Shown: positions 47,208 to 58,370 of the stretch, piece by piece
How the letters are laid out: the number at the start of each line of letters is the position of its first letter
Numbering within the stretch: position 1 is the first letter of the stretch
Assembly: GCF_900142875.1 (NCBI RefSeq)
Contig: NZ_FRCK01000003.1
Coordinates: 186,001-250,000, forward strand
Source: Paracoccus solventivorans
Lineage (GTDB): Bacteria > Pseudomonadota > Alphaproteobacteria > Rhodobacterales > Rhodobacteraceae
DNA length: 64,000 nucleotides
Direction of reading: 5' to 3'
Made by a program: the position numbers and the translations under genes
The notes under the pieces: model-generated
Told to the model about the DNA's origin: nothing
The model's database searches: none
What the model saw: only the letters and a program-made list of their open reading frames with translations

Positions 47208-48350
47208 ATGCGGCAATCGCAGCGGGGTCAGGTCGACCCCTTCATCGTCATGGACGTGATGGAGGCCGCGAGCCGCGCCGAGGCGCAGGGCCGCCGCATC
47301 GTGCATATGGAGGTCGGCCAGCCCTCGACCCCCGCCCCCCGCGCGGCGCTGGATAAGCTGGGGCAGGCGCTGTCGCAGCCCCTGGGCTACACGATCCCGC
47401 TGGGGATGCCGGAATTGCGCGCCGCCATCGCCGGGCTGTACCGGCGCTGGTACGGGATTGACCTCGACCCCGCGCGGGTGGTGGTGACGCCGGGTTCCTC
47501 GGGGGCCTTCGTGCTGGCGTTCTCGGCGCTGTTCGACGCAGGCGACCGGGTGGCGGTGGGCGAGCCGGGCTATCCCAGCTATCGCCAGATCCTGCGCGCC
47601 ATGTCGGTGCAGCCGGTGGGGATGCAGACCCGCGCCGAAAACCGCTATCAGCCGGTGCCCGAGGACATTCCCGGTGATGTGCAGGGGGTGATGATCGCCT
47701 CGCCCGGGAACCCCTCGGGGACGATGCTGGACCGCGACGCGCTGGCTGCGCTGGTCGCCCGCACGCAAGAGATCGGCGCGGCGCTGGTCTCGGACGAGAT
47801 CTATCACGGGCTGGATTACGGCACCCGCCCGGTCAGCGCGCTGGAGCTGACCGACGATGTGGTGGTGATCAACAGCTTTTCCAAATACTTCAGCATGACC
47901 GGCTGGCGGGTCGGCTGGATGGTGGTGCCGCCCGACATGGTGCGCACCATCGGCCGGCTGGCCGCGAACATGTTCATCTGCGCCCCCCACGCCAGCCAGG
48001 TGGCGGCGCTGGCCGCACTGTCGCCCGAGGCGGATGCCGAGGCGCAGGCCAACCTGGCTGTCTATGCGCATAACCGGCAGCTGATGCTGGAACGGCTGCC
48101 GGCGATGGGGTTCGACCGCATCGCGCCGCCGGACGGGGCCTTCTACATCTATGCCGATGTGTCGGCGCTGACCGACGACAGCCGGGCGCTGGCGGCCGAG
48201 ATCCTCGACCGCGCCGGCGTCGCGGTCACGCCGGGGCTGGATTTCGACCCGATCCGGGGGGCGGGGACGCTGCGGCTGTCCTATGCCCAGTCCACCGCCG
48301 AGATCACCGAGGGGCTGGACCGGCTGGCGGCCTTCATGGCCGGGCGCTGA
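47208..48350 (+). CDS. Class I/II pyridoxal-phosphate aminotransferase
   Basis: A 380-residue aspartate-aminotransferase-fold enzyme with the PLP-binding lysine in NSFSKYFSMTGWRVGW and SPGNPSGT before it. The likely substrates are amino acids, but none can be named from the sequence. ATG 47193 (five residues longer) is an alternative start; neither start has a strong ribosome site. It runs into the amidase gene three bases later, though their products are unrelated. Confidence 0.85.
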   Translation: MRQSQRGQVDPFIVMDVMEAASRAEAQGRRIVHMEVGQPSTPAPRAALDKLGQALSQPLGYTIPLGMPELRAAIAGLYRRWYGIDLDPARVVVTPGSSGAFVLAFSALFDAGDRVAVGEPGYPSYRQILRAMSVQPVGMQTRAENRYQPVPEDIPGDVQGVMIASPGNPSGTMLDRDALAALVARTQEIGAALVSDEIYHGLDYGTRPVSALELTDDVVVINSFSKYFSMTGWRVGWMVVPPDMVRTIGRLAANMFICAPHASQVAALAALSPEADAEAQANLAVYAHNRQLMLERLPAMGFDRIAPPDGAFYIYADVSALTDDSRALAAEILDRAGVAVTPGLDFDPIRGAGTLRLSYAQSTAEITEGLDRLAAFMAGR

Positions 48351-48353
48351 GCG

Positions 48354-49652
48354 GTGGGGATCCTGCGCCTTGCGGCGGCGGCGCTGCTGCTGGCCGCGCT
48401 GGCGGTGGTGGGGCGGCCGGGGCCGGTCGTGGCCGAAACGCTGGCCGAGGTCGATCAGGGCCGCGTCATGCTGGGGTTCGAGGGCAGGGACCGTGGGCGG
48501 CCGCGGCCGATCGCGCTGACCATCGGGCTGTCGCGGGCGGTGGCCCATGCGGTCGCGGTGATCGACGCGCCGCCGCGGCTGGTGGTGGACCTGCGCGATA
48601 CCGAGGTCCCGCAGGCGCCGCCCCCTGCCGACACTGACCCGGATGCCGACCCCGCCGCGGCGCTGGCGTTGCGCTGGGGGCCGGCGCCGCAGGGCGGCGC
48701 GCGGGCGGTGCTGACCCTGCCCGGGCCGATGAACCTGGACAGCGCGCAGCTGACCGGCGGGCCGGCGCCGGCGCTGTCCTTGCGGCTGGTGCCGGTGAAG
48801 CCGGCCGAGTTCCGCCCCCGCCGCGACAGCCTGACGGTGCTGCGCGGCCTGCCGGAACCCGCCGACACCGCCCGCCCGCCCGCCGCGCCCGCGGGGGAGC
48901 GGCTGCGGGTGGTGCTTGACCCCGGCCATGGCGGCATCGACCCCGGCGCGCAGGTCGGCGGCATCTCGGAAGCGGCGCTGATGCTGGGCTTTGCGCGCGA
49001 GTTCGCCGCCGTGCTGCGCGACCGCGGCATCGAGGTGGTGCTGACACGCGAGGATGACCACTTCGTGCCGCTCGAGGCGCGCACCACCATCGCGCGGGCC
49101 AAGGGGGCCGACCTGTTCATCTCGCTGCACGCGGATGCGCTGCCGGCGGGCGAGGCGGCGGGCGCGACCATCTATACCTGGGACGCGCGCTCGAACGACC
49201 GCGCCGCCCGGCAGCTGGCCTTGCTGCACGACCGCAGCGACATGCTGGCCGGGCTCGACCTGTCGGACACCGACGAGGATGTCAGCCGGGCGCTGATCGA
49301 CCTGGCGCGGCTGGACACCCAGCTCCGCAGCGCCGATGCGGCGCGGATGCTGGTGGCGCAGATGGATGCGGCGGGGGTGGACATGCACCGGGTGCCGATC
49401 CGCGGCGCGGCGTTTTCGGTGCTGAAATCGCCCGACATTCCCTCGGTGCTGATCGAGCTGGGGTTCCTGACCGACCCCGACGACCGCAGCAACCTGTTTG
49501 ACCCGGATTGGCGCGCCCGCGTCGCCGCGGCGCTGGCGGCGGGGATCGTCGACTGGGCCGCCGCCTGGACCCCCGCGGAAAAGCCCGCCGAAACCCCGGC
49601 CCCGGGCAGCGGCAGCAAGGCGCCGGGATCGCACAAGACCCCGCCCGGGTGA
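48354..49652 (+). CDS. N-acetylmuramoyl-L-alanine amidase (AMIN plus Amidase_3)
   Basis: A 432-residue secreted septal-type amidase. After a signal peptide an AMIN domain (about 35-150) targets it to the division site; the zinc amidase domain has LDPGHGGIDPGA (about 192-203), SLHADA and a catalytic Glu in VLIELGFLTDPDD. It would remove peptide side chains from peptidoglycan as in AmiC. The start is GTG at 48354. It is followed by a PBP1A gene, coherent with wall remodelling. Confidence 0.92.
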   Translation: MGILRLAAAALLLAALAVVGRPGPVVAETLAEVDQGRVMLGFEGRDRGRPRPIALTIGLSRAVAHAVAVIDAPPRLVVDLRDTEVPQAPPPADTDPDADPAAALALRWGPAPQGGARAVLTLPGPMNLDSAQLTGGPAPALSLRLVPVKPAEFRPRRDSLTVLRGLPEPADTARPPAAPAGERLRVVLDPGHGGIDPGAQVGGISEAALMLGFAREFAAVLRDRGIEVVLTREDDHFVPLEARTTIARAKGADLFISLHADALPAGEAAGATIYTWDARSNDRAARQLALLHDRSDMLAGLDLSDTDEDVSRALIDLARLDTQLRSADAARMLVAQMDAAGVDMHRVPIRGAAFSVLKSPDIPSVLIELGFLTDPDDRSNLFDPDWRARVAAALAAGIVDWAAAWTPAEKPAETPAPGSGSKAPGSHKTPPG

Positions 49653-49725
49653 TGCAACGCCGCTTTGATCCGGGCGCGACAGGCGGTATAGGAAACCCTC
49701 TGCTTGGCTATGGTGGGCCTGTCGC

Positions 49726-52218
49726 TTGATCCGTTTCCTGCTCAATTTCGTCGGCGCGATCTTTTCCTGGTTCGTCACCGCGGCGCTGTTCGTCGCGCTG
49801 GGGATCGGCGGGATCTTCTGGATCTACGCCCGCGACCTGCCCAGCCACGAGGCGCTGGCCAGCTATGCCCCCAAGACCATCAGCCGCATCTATTCCGGCG
49901 AGGGCAAGCTGATCGACGAATTCGCCGAGGAACGGCGGATCTTCGTCCCGATCGAGGAAATCCCCGATCTGGTGAAACAGGCCTTCATCTCGGCCGAGGA
50001 CAAGAACTTCTACAAGCACCACGGCTACGACCCGCGCGGCATGATCGGCGCGGCGGTGCAGGCGGTGCAGACCCGCGGGGCCAGCGTGCGCGGGGCCTCG
50101 ACCATCACCCAGCAGGTGATGAAGAACTTCCTGCTCGATTCGTCGCGCAGCGTGGAACGCAAGGTGCGCGAACTGATCCTGGCCACGCGGATCGAGAACA
50201 CGCTGAGCAAGGACCAGATCCTTGAACTGTACCTCAACGAGATCTTCCTGGGGCAGAACAGCTCGGGCGTCGCGGCGGCGGCGCAGACCTATTTCAACAA
50301 GTCTCTGACCGAATTGGCCCCGCACGAGGCCGCGATGCTGGCGGCGATGCCGCAGGCGCCCTCGCGGTCGGTGGTGCGCGACAAGGAACGGATCACCGAA
50401 CGCCGCAACTATGTGCTGCGCGAGATGTGGCAGAACGGCTATCTGACCGAAGCGGTGTTCCGCGCCGAATCGGCGCAGCCGCTGCGGACCGTGCAGAACG
50501 GCGATTTCCCGGCATTCCGCAACAGCCTGCCCCCGCGCGGCTATTTCACCGACGAGATCCGCCGCCAGCTGTCGGCGCAGTTCGGCGAGGACGAGTTCTT
50601 CGGCGGTGGGCTGCAGATCCGCGCCACCGTCGATCCGCAGCTGCAGGCGATCGCCGCCAAGTCGCTGCAGGATGCGCTGGAACGCTATGACCGCGGGCTG
50701 GGGCTGTGGCGCGGCACCGGCATCACCATCCCGGCGGACAAGCTGGCGGCCGAGCCGGACTGGCGTGCGGCGCTGGCCCGCGCCAAGGTGCCGCGCGACA
50801 TCGAGGGCTGGCACCCGGCAGTGGTGCTGGAGCTGACCGAGACCGACGCCGTGATCGGGATCGAGGGCGTCCCGCAGGGCGACGAGCCGCATCTGATCCC
50901 GGCCAAGGACGTGCAATGGGCGCGCAAGATGCTGCCCGGCACCCAGCGGGCGCCGCAGGCCAGGGTCGCCTCGGACCTGCTGGAAGTGGGCGAGGTGGTG
51001 CTGGTCCGGCAGATGACCGACGACAATACCGGCGCCTTCATCCGCTGGACGCTGCGGCAGGTGCCGCGGGTGCAGGGCGGGTTCATGGCGATGGACGTGA
51101 ACACCGGCCGCGTGGTGGCGATGCAGGGCGGCTTCAGCTATCAAAGCTCGGTCTTCAACCGCGCGACGCAGGCGATGCGGCAGCCGGGGTCGTCCTTCAA
51201 GCCCTTCGTCTATGCGGCGGCGCTGGACAAGGGTTATACCCCCGCCACTATCGTTGCAGATGAACCGATCACCGTGAACACCCCGCAGGGGCTGTGGACC
51301 CCCAAGAATGCCGGCGGCGGCTTCTATGGCCCCACGCCGCTGCGCACCGGGATCGAGCAGTCGCGCAACCTGATGACCATCCGCATCGCGCAGGACATCG
51401 GCATGGATACGGTGGCCGCCTATGCGGAACGTTTCGGCGTCTACGACCGGCTGTCGCCGTTCCTGGCCAACAGCCTGGGGGCGCAGGAAACCACCCTGTT
51501 CAAGATGGTCGCCGCCTATGCCATGTTCGCCAACGGCGGCGAGCGGGTGGAGCCGACGCTGGTCGACCGGGTGCAGGATCGCCGCGGCCGCACCGTCTAT
51601 CGCCACGACCGCCGCAGCTGCACCACCTGCGACATGGGCAACCTGCCCGCCGGGCAGGCGCCGGTGATCGCCTCGGACCGGGAACGGGTGATGGACGCGG
51701 TGACCGCCTATCAGCTGACCTCGATGCTGGAAGGGGTGGTCAGCCGCGGCTCGGGCAAAGGGGTCAAGCTGCCGGTGCCGGTGGCGGGCAAGACCGGGAC
51801 CACCAACGACGCCAAGGACGTGTGGTTCGTCGGCTTCACCTCGAACCTGGTGGCGGGCTGCTATATCGGCTTTGACGAGCCGCGCAGCCTGGGGTCGAAC
51901 GCCTATGGCGGCACCATGTGCGTGCCGGTGTTCAACGCCTTCATGCGGCAGGCGGTCAAGCAATACGGGGGCAGCGCCTTCAAGGTGCCGCCGGGCGGGT
52001 ATTTCGCCGACGTGTCCTATGGAAAATACACCATCGCCGAATATTTCCGCAACGGCACCACCGCCAGCGACTATGTGATCGACGGCGGTTTCGGCCGCAA
52101 GCAAAGCTCGGACGTGACCGAGACCGCGGACAAGGCGGTCACCACCTCGACCGGCAAGCGCAAGGTGATCCCGAAAAAGGCCGATTTCGGCAGCATGAGC
52201 TCGGGCGGGCTCTACTAG
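49726..52218 (+). CDS. mrcA: Penicillin-binding protein 1A
   Basis: An 830-residue class A PBP. It opens with a membrane anchor (about 5-32), then a glycosyltransferase domain ([14 protein letters not shown] near 89-102), an OB-like insert of about 100 residues, and a transpeptidase with SSFK (near 488), SRNLMT (near 544) and KTGTT (near 688). The likely start is TTG 49726, since upstream codons give no homology and the anchor starts there. This is the more canonical of the window's two class A PBPs. It follows the amidase by 73 bases. Confidence 0.94.
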   Translation: MIRFLLNFVGAIFSWFVTAALFVALGIGGIFWIYARDLPSHEALASYAPKTISRIYSGEGKLIDEFAEERRIFVPIEEIPDLVKQAFISAEDKNFYKHHGYDPRGMIGAAVQAVQTRGASVRGASTITQQVMKNFLLDSSRSVERKVRELILATRIENTLSKDQILELYLNEIFLGQNSSGVAAAAQTYFNKSLTELAPHEAAMLAAMPQAPSRSVVRDKERITERRNYVLREMWQNGYLTEAVFRAESAQPLRTVQNGDFPAFRNSLPPRGYFTDEIRRQLSAQFGEDEFFGGGLQIRATVDPQLQAIAAKSLQDALERYDRGLGLWRGTGITIPADKLAAEPDWRAALARAKVPRDIEGWHPAVVLELTETDAVIGIEGVPQGDEPHLIPAKDVQWARKMLPGTQRAPQARVASDLLEVGEVVLVRQMTDDNTGAFIRWTLRQVPRVQGGFMAMDVNTGRVVAMQGGFSYQSSVFNRATQAMRQPGSSFKPFVYAAALDKGYTPATIVADEPITVNTPQGLWTPKNAGGGFYGPTPLRTGIEQSRNLMTIRIAQDIGMDTVAAYAERFGVYDRLSPFLANSLGAQETTLFKMVAAYAMFANGGERVEPTLVDRVQDRRGRTVYRHDRRSCTTCDMGNLPAGQAPVIASDRERVMDAVTAYQLTSMLEGVVSRGSGKGVKLPVPVAGKTGTTNDAKDVWFVGFTSNLVAGCYIGFDEPRSLGSNAYGGTMCVPVFNAFMRQAVKQYGGSAFKVPPGGYFADVSYGKYTIAEYFRNGTTASDYVIDGGFGRKQSSDVTETADKAVTTSTGKRKVIPKKADFGSMSSGGLY

Positions 52219-52325
52219 GCCCCGCCGCGGCGGGGGGCAGGGCCGCCGTCCTGCTTGTGCCGGCGGCCGGGCCGCGGTATCAGCCGCTTTCATCCGAATT
52301 GCCGTTCGCCTGTCAGGGACCGCCC

Positions 52326-53453
52326 ATGCGTGCCGAAACCCAAGCCACCGTCGAGTCCATCCTCAAGTCGCTGGGCCTGCTCGCGCAGCGCATGGACTGG
52401 AACACCGCGCCGCACCGGCTGGAAGAGATGAACGCGATGATCGAGGACGGGGACCTCTGGTCCGACCCGGCCCGCGCGCAAAAGCTGATGCGCGACCGCC
52501 AGATCCTGTCGGACAAGGTGGAAACCTATCGCCGGCTGGACCAGGACCTGCGCGACAGCGTCGAGCTGATCGAGCTGGGCGAGGCCGAGGGCGACGCCGA
52601 GATCGTCGCCGACGCCGAGGCCACGCTGAAATCCCTGGCCGAGACCGCCGCTCAGAAAGAGCTCGAGGCGCTGCTGGACGGCGAGGCCGACAGCAACGAC
52701 AGCTTCATCGAGATCCACGCCGGCGCCGGCGGCACCGAAAGCTGCGACTGGGCCGCGATCCTGGCGCGGATGTACACGCGCTGGGCCGAGAAAAAGGGCT
52801 ACAAGGTCGAGCTGCAGTCCGAGACCGCGGGGGACGAGGCCGGGATCCGCTCGGTCACCTACAAGATCACCGGGCCCAACGCCTATGGCTGGCTGAAATC
52901 GGAATCGGGCGTGCACCGGCTGGTGCGGATCAGCCCCTTCGACAGCTCGGCGCGGCGGCATACCTCGTTCTGCTCGGTCTGGGTCTATCCGGTGGTGGAC
53001 GACAATATCGAGATCGTCATCCCCGACAACGAGATCAGGATCGACACCTACCGGTCCTCGGGCGCGGGCGGGCAGCACGTCAACACCACCGATTCGGCGG
53101 TGCGCATCACCCACCTGCCGACCAATATCGTCGTCACCAGCAGCATGAAGTCGCAGCACCAGAACCGCGAGATCGCGATGAACGCGCTGCGGTCGCGGCT
53201 GTATCAGCTGGAACTGGACCGCCGCAACGCCGCGATCAACGCCGCCCATGATTCCAAGGGCGAGGCCGGCTGGGGCAACCAGATCCGTTCTTACGTGCTG
53301 CAGCCCTACCAGATGGTGAAGGACCTGCGCACCGGCTTTGAGACCTCGGACACGCAGGGGGTGCTGGACGGCGACCTGGACGGGTTCATGGCGGCGACGC
53401 TGGCGATGGACGTGTCCGGCAAGAGCCGCTCCGAGGCCAATTCGGACGCCTGA
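52326..53453 (+). CDS. prfB: Peptide chain release factor 2
   Basis: A 375-residue RF2 that terminates at UGA and UAA. The stop-codon-recognition tripeptide is Ser-Pro-Phe (203-205) and the catalytic GGQ is at 248-250. The gene is one continuous frame from ATG 52326, with no in-frame TGA near codon 26; the autoregulatory +1 frameshift known from E. coli and many bacteria is therefore not used. It lies between mrcA and the patatin gene. Confidence 0.96.
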   Translation: MRAETQATVESILKSLGLLAQRMDWNTAPHRLEEMNAMIEDGDLWSDPARAQKLMRDRQILSDKVETYRRLDQDLRDSVELIELGEAEGDAEIVADAEATLKSLAETAAQKELEALLDGEADSNDSFIEIHAGAGGTESCDWAAILARMYTRWAEKKGYKVELQSETAGDEAGIRSVTYKITGPNAYGWLKSESGVHRLVRISPFDSSARRHTSFCSVWVYPVVDDNIEIVIPDNEIRIDTYRSSGAGGQHVNTTDSAVRITHLPTNIVVTSSMKSQHQNREIAMNALRSRLYQLELDRRNAAINAAHDSKGEAGWGNQIRSYVLQPYQMVKDLRTGFETSDTQGVLDGDLDGFMAATLAMDVSGKSRSEANSDA

Positions 53454-53499
53454 TCGCGCGGCTCGGCCAGCGCGGGGGCAAAGCCACGAGGGGCGCGAG

Positions 53500-54552
53500 A
53501 TGGCGAAACCGATCAACCTGGCCCTGCAGGGCGGCGGTGCGCATGGCGCGTTTTCCTGGGGCGTGCTGGACCGGCTGCTGGAAGGCGACGAGATCGAGAT
53601 CGCCGGCATCAGCGGCACCTCGGCCGGGGCGCTGAACGGGGCGGCGCTGGCCGCCGGGCTGGCGGTGGCCGAGGGCCGCGCCGGGCGGCAGGCGGCGCGC
53701 GAGAACCTTGACCATGTGTGGCGCGAGGTCAGCCATTATTCCGACAACCGGCTGGTGCGCTGGATGTCCAGCCTGGCGCCGGTGCCGACCGCCTGGCACC
53801 GCTGGGCCGAGATGTTTTCCCCCGCCGCCTGGGCCGAAGGCATCGCGCGGGTGTTCAGCCCCTATGACAGCGGCCCGTTCTACAGCAACCCGCTGGGTGC
53901 GGTCATTGCCCGGATGCCGCATCCGCTGGACGCGGGGCAGGGCGGCCGCGCCCCGGCGCTGTTTGTCACGGCCACCAATGTGCGCACCGGCCGGGTGCGG
54001 GTGTTTTCCGGGGGCGAGGTGACGCCGGATGCGGTGATGGCCTCGGCCTGCCTGCCGACGCTGTTCCGTGCGGTCGAGATCGAGGACCCCCAGACCGGCC
54101 GGCGCGAGGCGTTCTGGGACGGCGGCTATTCCGGCAACCCGGCGCTGTTCCCGCTGTTCGAGCCCGAGCTGCCCGCCGACATCGTGATCGTGGCGATCAA
54201 CCCGATGGAGCGCGACGGCATTCCCCGCACCCCGGTCGAGATCCAGGACCGGATCAACGAGATCAGCTTCAATTCCTCGCTGCAGCGGGAATTGCGCGCC
54301 ATCCAGTTCGTCAAGCGCCTGACCGCCGAGGGGCGGCTGTCCGGCCGCGGCATGAAATCGCCGCTGATCCACCTGATTTCCGATGACGCGCTGATGAACT
54401 CGCTGGGGGCGCACAGCAAGCTGATGCCGGGGCCGGGGCTGATCGGGCGGATGAAGGCCGCCGGGCGACAGGCCGCCGAGGCCTTCCTGCGCGGCGATCT
54501 GGCGAATGTGGGCAGCCGCGATTCGGTGGATCTGCCGCGGCTTTACGGCTAG
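53500..54552 (+). CDS. Patatin-like phospholipase
   Basis: A 350-residue patatin-family acyl hydrolase. The oxyanion loop is GGGAHG (11-16), the nucleophile Ser41 lies in GTSAG (39-43), and the catalytic Asp207 in DGG, forming the usual Ser-Asp dyad. It has no signal peptide, so it probably acts on cytoplasmic-face lipids. The start ATG at 53500 follows GAGGGGCGCGAG. It follows prfB by 46 bases and is not obviously linked to translation. Confidence 0.9.
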   Translation: MAKPINLALQGGGAHGAFSWGVLDRLLEGDEIEIAGISGTSAGALNGAALAAGLAVAEGRAGRQAARENLDHVWREVSHYSDNRLVRWMSSLAPVPTAWHRWAEMFSPAAWAEGIARVFSPYDSGPFYSNPLGAVIARMPHPLDAGQGGRAPALFVTATNVRTGRVRVFSGGEVTPDAVMASACLPTLFRAVEIEDPQTGRREAFWDGGYSGNPALFPLFEPELPADIVIVAINPMERDGIPRTPVEIQDRINEISFNSSLQRELRAIQFVKRLTAEGRLSGRGMKSPLIHLISDDALMNSLGAHSKLMPGPGLIGRMKAAGRQAAEAFLRGDLANVGSRDSVDLPRLYG

Positions 54553-54570
54553 CGGCGGTCGGGGCGACGC

Positions 54571-54795
54571 CACCGGGCCATCCGGCAGAAAAGCAGCTTT
54601 GGGGGGGCGGTTTTTCTGATCCGCCTTCCATTCGCGGCGCTGCCGGAGCGGGGGCCAGCCCGTGGCCACTGCCGTGGCCTTCCTCGCTGAAAACAGTCCA
54701 CCGGACCATCCGGCGGAAAACAGCCTTGGGCAGTTTTATGATCCGCCTTCTATTCCGGGCGCACGGAAGCCCCGAGGATATTTGCGGCAGGATGA
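54571..54795. repeat. Composite dispersed repeat between patatin and psuG, with tandem core
   Basis: Two imperfect copies of one core lie in tandem: CACCGGGCCATCCGGCAGAA... from 54571 and CACCGGACCATCCGGCGGAA... from 54699, each running through CTGATCCGCCTTC or ATGATCCGCCTTC. Between them is TGGCCACTGCCGTGGCC and CGCTGAAAACAGTCCACCGG. The whole ends in CCCCGAGGATATTTG at 54771-54785. Most of the 250-base gap between the two convergent genes is this element. Confidence 0.78.
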
Positions 54796-54802
54796 AAGAA
54801 GC

Positions 54803-55711
54803 TCAGGCGTCCTGCGCCGCGATTTCTGCGGCCAGCCGGGCGTTGGCCAGCACCAGCGCGATATTGGCCTCAACCGAGCGGCCCTGCGTCAGGTCGTAGA
54901 CGCGATCGAGCAGGAAGGGGGTGACCGCCTTGGCGGCGATGCGCTTGCGGGCGGCCTCTTCCAGCGCGCGTTCGACGGCTGGGAAGATCTCGGCGCGGGG
55001 AATCTCGGCCTCGGCCGGGATCGGGTTCACCACCAGCTGCCCGCCGGGCAGGCCCAGGGTGCGGCGCATCCTTGCGGCGGCGGCGATCTGGGCCGGGTCG
55101 TCCAGCCGCAAGGGCGCGGGCAGGCCGGAATCGCGCGACCAATAGGCGGGAATCGCATCCTGCCCGACCGCGATCACCGGCACGCCCAGGGTTTCCAGGA
55201 ACTCGAAGGTCCGCGGCAGGTCGAGGATCGCCTTGGCCCCCGAGGACACCACCGTCACCGGTGTCGCCGCCAGCTCGTAAAGATCGGCCGAGATGTCCAT
55301 GGTCTCTTCGACGTTGCGGTGGACGCCGCCGATGCCGCCGGTCGCGAACACCCTTATGCCGGCCAGCGCCGCGCAGATCATCGTCGCGGCGACCGTGGTG
55401 GCGCCGGTGCGGCCGCTGGTCAGGCAGACGGCCAGATCGGCGCGGCTGACCTTCATCACCCCCTCGGCCGCGGCCAGATGTTCCAGCGTCGCGTCGTCCA
55501 GCCCGATGCGGATCTGCCCGCCGATCACCGCGATGGTGGCGGGGGTGGCGCCGGCGTCGCGCACCGCGCGCTCGACCTCGCGCGCCATGTCCAGATTGCG
55601 GGGGTGGGGCATCCCGTGGGTGATGATCGTCGATTCCAGCGCCACGACGGGGCGGCCCGCGTCCAGCGCCTCGCGGACCTCGGGGGTGAAGCTCAGCGGC
55701 AGGTCGGTCAT
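54803..55711 (-). CDS. psuG: Pseudouridine-5'-phosphate glycosidase
   Basis: A 302-residue enzyme of the PsuG/IndA family, cleaving pseudouridine 5'-phosphate to uracil and ribose 5-phosphate. The family opening VALESTIITHGMPHPRN and the ATGGIGGVHR and VVSSGAKAILD blocks are conserved; the latter holds the catalytic Lys. The kinase partner PsuK is not adjacent, so pseudouridine phosphate may come from a distant kinase. It converges with patatin across a repeat element. Confidence 0.93.
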   Translation of the reverse strand: MTDLPLSFTPEVREALDAGRPVVALESTIITHGMPHPRNLDMAREVERAVRDAGATPATIAVIGGQIRIGLDDATLEHLAAAEGVMKVSRADLAVCLTSGRTGATTVAATMICAALAGIRVFATGGIGGVHRNVEETMDISADLYELAATPVTVVSSGAKAILDLPRTFEFLETLGVPVIAVGQDAIPAYWSRDSGLPAPLRLDDPAQIAAAARMRRTLGLPGGQLVVNPIPAEAEIPRAEIFPAVERALEEAARKRIAAKAVTPFLLDRVYDLTQGRSVEANIALVLANARLAAEIAAQDA

Positions 55712-55840
55712 CGGGGGCTCCTCGGGGTAGGGTCCCGGGGATGAAGCGCCAGCGCGACCGGGCGCGTCAAGAGCAGCCGCGCGGGACGGGCGCGGCCCGG
55801 TTGTCGCAGGCGCCGGAGAAGGGCGCCTGCGGCCGGCGGC

Positions 55841-57088
55841 CTAGCCGGCGATGCGCAGCATCCGGTGCTTTTTCTTGCCCAGGCTGATCTTCATGCCCTC
55901 GCCCACCTCGTCCGCGGTCAGCAGCCGCTGCGGGTCGGTCACGGGGTCGTTGTTCAGCCGCAGCCCGCCCTCGGCGATCAGGCGCTTGGCCTCTTTGCCG
56001 CTGGAGGTGAGCCCGGTCTGCGCCAGCATCTGCGCCACCGACAGCCCGCCGTCAAAGGCGGCGGCGGGCATGGCGACCAGCTCCAGATCGGCGCCGGTGC
56101 CGCCCTGCTCGAACACTTCGCGCGCGGTGGCTTCGGCGCTGGCGGCGGCGTCGGCCCCGTGCAGCAGGGTGGTGACCTCGTTCGCCAGGATGATCTTGGC
56201 GTCGTTGATCGCGGCGCCCTGCAGCGTACCCAGCCGCTCGCATTCCGCCACCGGCAGCTCGGTATAAAGCTTGAGGAACCGGCCCACGTCGGCGTCGGTG
56301 GTGTTGCGCCAGAACTGCCAGAACTCGTAAGGCGACAGCATCGCCCCGTTCAGCCACACCGCGCCGCCCGCCGACTTGCCCATCTTGCGCCCGTCCGAGG
56401 TGGTCAGCAGCGGCGAGGTCAGGCCCCAGATCTCCGCATCCAGCACCCGGCGGGTCAGGTCGATCCCGTTGACGATATTGCCCCACTGGTCAGACCCGCC
56501 CATCTGCAGCCGGCAGCCATAGCGCCGGTACAGCTCGAGGAAGTCGTAGGCCTGCAGGATCATGTAGTTGAATTCAAGGAACGACAGGCTCTGTTCCCGG
56601 TCCAGCCGCGATTTCACCGATTCGAAGGACAGCATCCGGTTGACCGAGAAATGCCGCCCGATGTCGCGCAGGAAATCGAGGTAGTTGAGGTTGTCCAGCC
56701 ACTCGGCGTTGTTCAGCATCATCGCGCCGCTGTCGCCGTATTGCAGGTAGCGGGCAAAGACCTGCTGCATCCCGTCGATGTTCGACTGGATCGCGTCCGG
56801 GGTCAGCAGCGGGCGTTCCTCGCTGCGGAACGAGGGGTCGCCGACCTTGGTGGTGCCGCCGCCCATCAGGGTGATCGGGCGGTTGCCGGTCTTCTGGAAC
56901 CAGCGCAGCATCATGATGTTCAGCAGGTGGCCGACATGCAGGCTGGCCGCGGTCGCGTCATAGCCGATATAGGCCGTCACCGGCCCCTCGATCAGGGCAA
57001 CATCCAGCGCCTGCATGTCGGTGCAGTCGGCCAGATAGCCGCGTTCGACCATGACGGTCAGGAACTCGGATTTCGGGCGGTAGGTCAT
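55841..57088 (-). CDS. tyrS: Tyrosyl-tRNA synthetase
   Basis: A 415-residue class I aminoacyl-tRNA synthetase. The HIGH-type signature is HVGH (51-54), the KMSKS loop is present as KMGKS, and an S4 RNA-binding domain closes the protein ([20 protein letters not shown]). The ATG at 57088 fits the family's usual start. It is divergent from anmK with 68 bases between. Confidence 0.96.
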   Translation of the reverse strand: MTYRPKSEFLTVMVERGYLADCTDMQALDVALIEGPVTAYIGYDATAASLHVGHLLNIMMLRWFQKTGNRPITLMGGGTTKVGDPSFRSEERPLLTPDAIQSNIDGMQQVFARYLQYGDSGAMMLNNAEWLDNLNYLDFLRDIGRHFSVNRMLSFESVKSRLDREQSLSFLEFNYMILQAYDFLELYRRYGCRLQMGGSDQWGNIVNGIDLTRRVLDAEIWGLTSPLLTTSDGRKMGKSAGGAVWLNGAMLSPYEFWQFWRNTTDADVGRFLKLYTELPVAECERLGTLQGAAINDAKIILANEVTTLLHGADAAASAEATAREVFEQGGTGADLELVAMPAAAFDGGLSVAQMLAQTGLTSSGKEAKRLIAEGGLRLNNDPVTDPQRLLTADEVGEGMKISLGKKKHRMLRIAG

Positions 57089-57156
57089 CGGCTTTTTCCT
57101 TTCACTGCGCCCGCCTATACAGCCAGCGCGGGGCAAGGAAAAGCGAACTGGCGGGG

Positions 57157-58254
57157 GTGCGGATGCTGGTGCTGGGGATGATGTCGGGGACCTCGCTCGA
57201 CGGGGTGGACGCGGCGGTGGTCGAGACGGACGGCGAGGCGATCCACGGCTTCGGCCGCAGCGCCTATCGCCCCTATTGCGCCGCCGAGGCCGCGGTGCTG
57301 CACGCCGCACTTGGCCGGTGGCCGGGCGACGAGGGCGTGGCCGAGGCCGCGGCGCTGTCGGTGGCCGCCCACGCAGCACTGGCGGCGGATTTTCCCGAGG
57401 CGGCGCTGATCGGCTATCATGGCCAGACCCTGGCCCATGACCCCGCGCACGGCCGCACCCATCAGGCCGGGCAGGGCTGGCGTCTGGCGCGGGCGACCGG
57501 GCGCCGCGTGGTCTGGGATTTCCGGCGCGAGGATGTGCGCCAGGGGGGCGAGGGCGCGCCTTTGGTGCCGTTCTTCCACCACGCGCTGGCCCGCTGGGCG
57601 GTGGCGCAGGGGCGGCTTGCGGCCGCGCCGGTGGTGTTCCTGAACCTGGGCGGGGTCGGCAATCTGACCTGGTGCGACCCGCGCAAGCCCGATCCGCTGC
57701 GCGCCTGCATCGCCTTTGACACCGGCCCGGCCAATGCGCCGCTGAACGACCTGATGCGGGCGCGGCGCGGCTTGGCGCGGGACGAGGGCGGGGCGCTGGC
57801 CGCTGCGGGCACGCCGGATGAAACCGTGGTCGAGGCTTTCCTGCGCCACGAGTATTTCACCCGCCCGGCGCCGAAATCGCTGGACCGGGATGCGTTCGCC
57901 GGGCTGTCGGCGGCGGTGGCGGCTCTGGGGGACGCCGATGCGGCGGCGACGCTGGTCCATGCCGCGGCGGCTGCGGTGGCAAGGGGGCTGGGGCTGCTGC
58001 CCTCGCGCCCGGAAATGCTGCTGGTCTGCGGCGGCGGCCGTCACAATGCCGCGATCATGGCGGCGCTGGGGTCGCGTTGTCGTCTGCCGGTGCAGCCAGT
58101 CGAGGCCGCCGGGCTGGACGGCGACATGATCGAGGCGCAGGGCTTTGCCTGGCTGGCCGCGCGGGTGCTGCGCGGGCTGCCGACCTCGGGTCCCGGCACC
58201 ACCGGCGCGCCGCGCGCCGTCTGCGGCGGCAGGATCAGCGCCCCGGCGGGATGA
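57157..58254 (+). CDS. anmK: Anhydro-N-acetylmuramic acid kinase
   Basis: A 365-residue cell-wall recycling kinase that converts 1,6-anhydro-MurNAc to MurNAc 6-phosphate. Family motifs are [10 protein letters not shown] (near 9-18), [10 protein letters not shown] and [12 protein letters not shown]. The start is GTG 57157 or ATG 57163; both leave the domain intact. Together with the amidase and the two PBPs it points to peptidoglycan turnover as a theme. Confidence 0.94.
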   Translation: MRMLVLGMMSGTSLDGVDAAVVETDGEAIHGFGRSAYRPYCAAEAAVLHAALGRWPGDEGVAEAAALSVAAHAALAADFPEAALIGYHGQTLAHDPAHGRTHQAGQGWRLARATGRRVVWDFRREDVRQGGEGAPLVPFFHHALARWAVAQGRLAAAPVVFLNLGGVGNLTWCDPRKPDPLRACIAFDTGPANAPLNDLMRARRGLARDEGGALAAAGTPDETVVEAFLRHEYFTRPAPKSLDRDAFAGLSAAVAALGDADAAATLVHAAAAAVARGLGLLPSRPEMLLVCGGGRHNAAIMAALGSRCRLPVQPVEAAGLDGDMIEAQGFAWLAARVLRGLPTSGPGTTGAPRAVCGGRISAPAG

Positions 58255-58370
58255 CGCCGGCGGAGGGGCGGAAAATCACGGCGGGCGGAACGGTTGCGGC
58301 GGGTCCGCGTTGGGCCGGCACAGTCGGGGAACCGCGTTCCCCATCTTCGCCACGACAAAGGAGGCCCACG

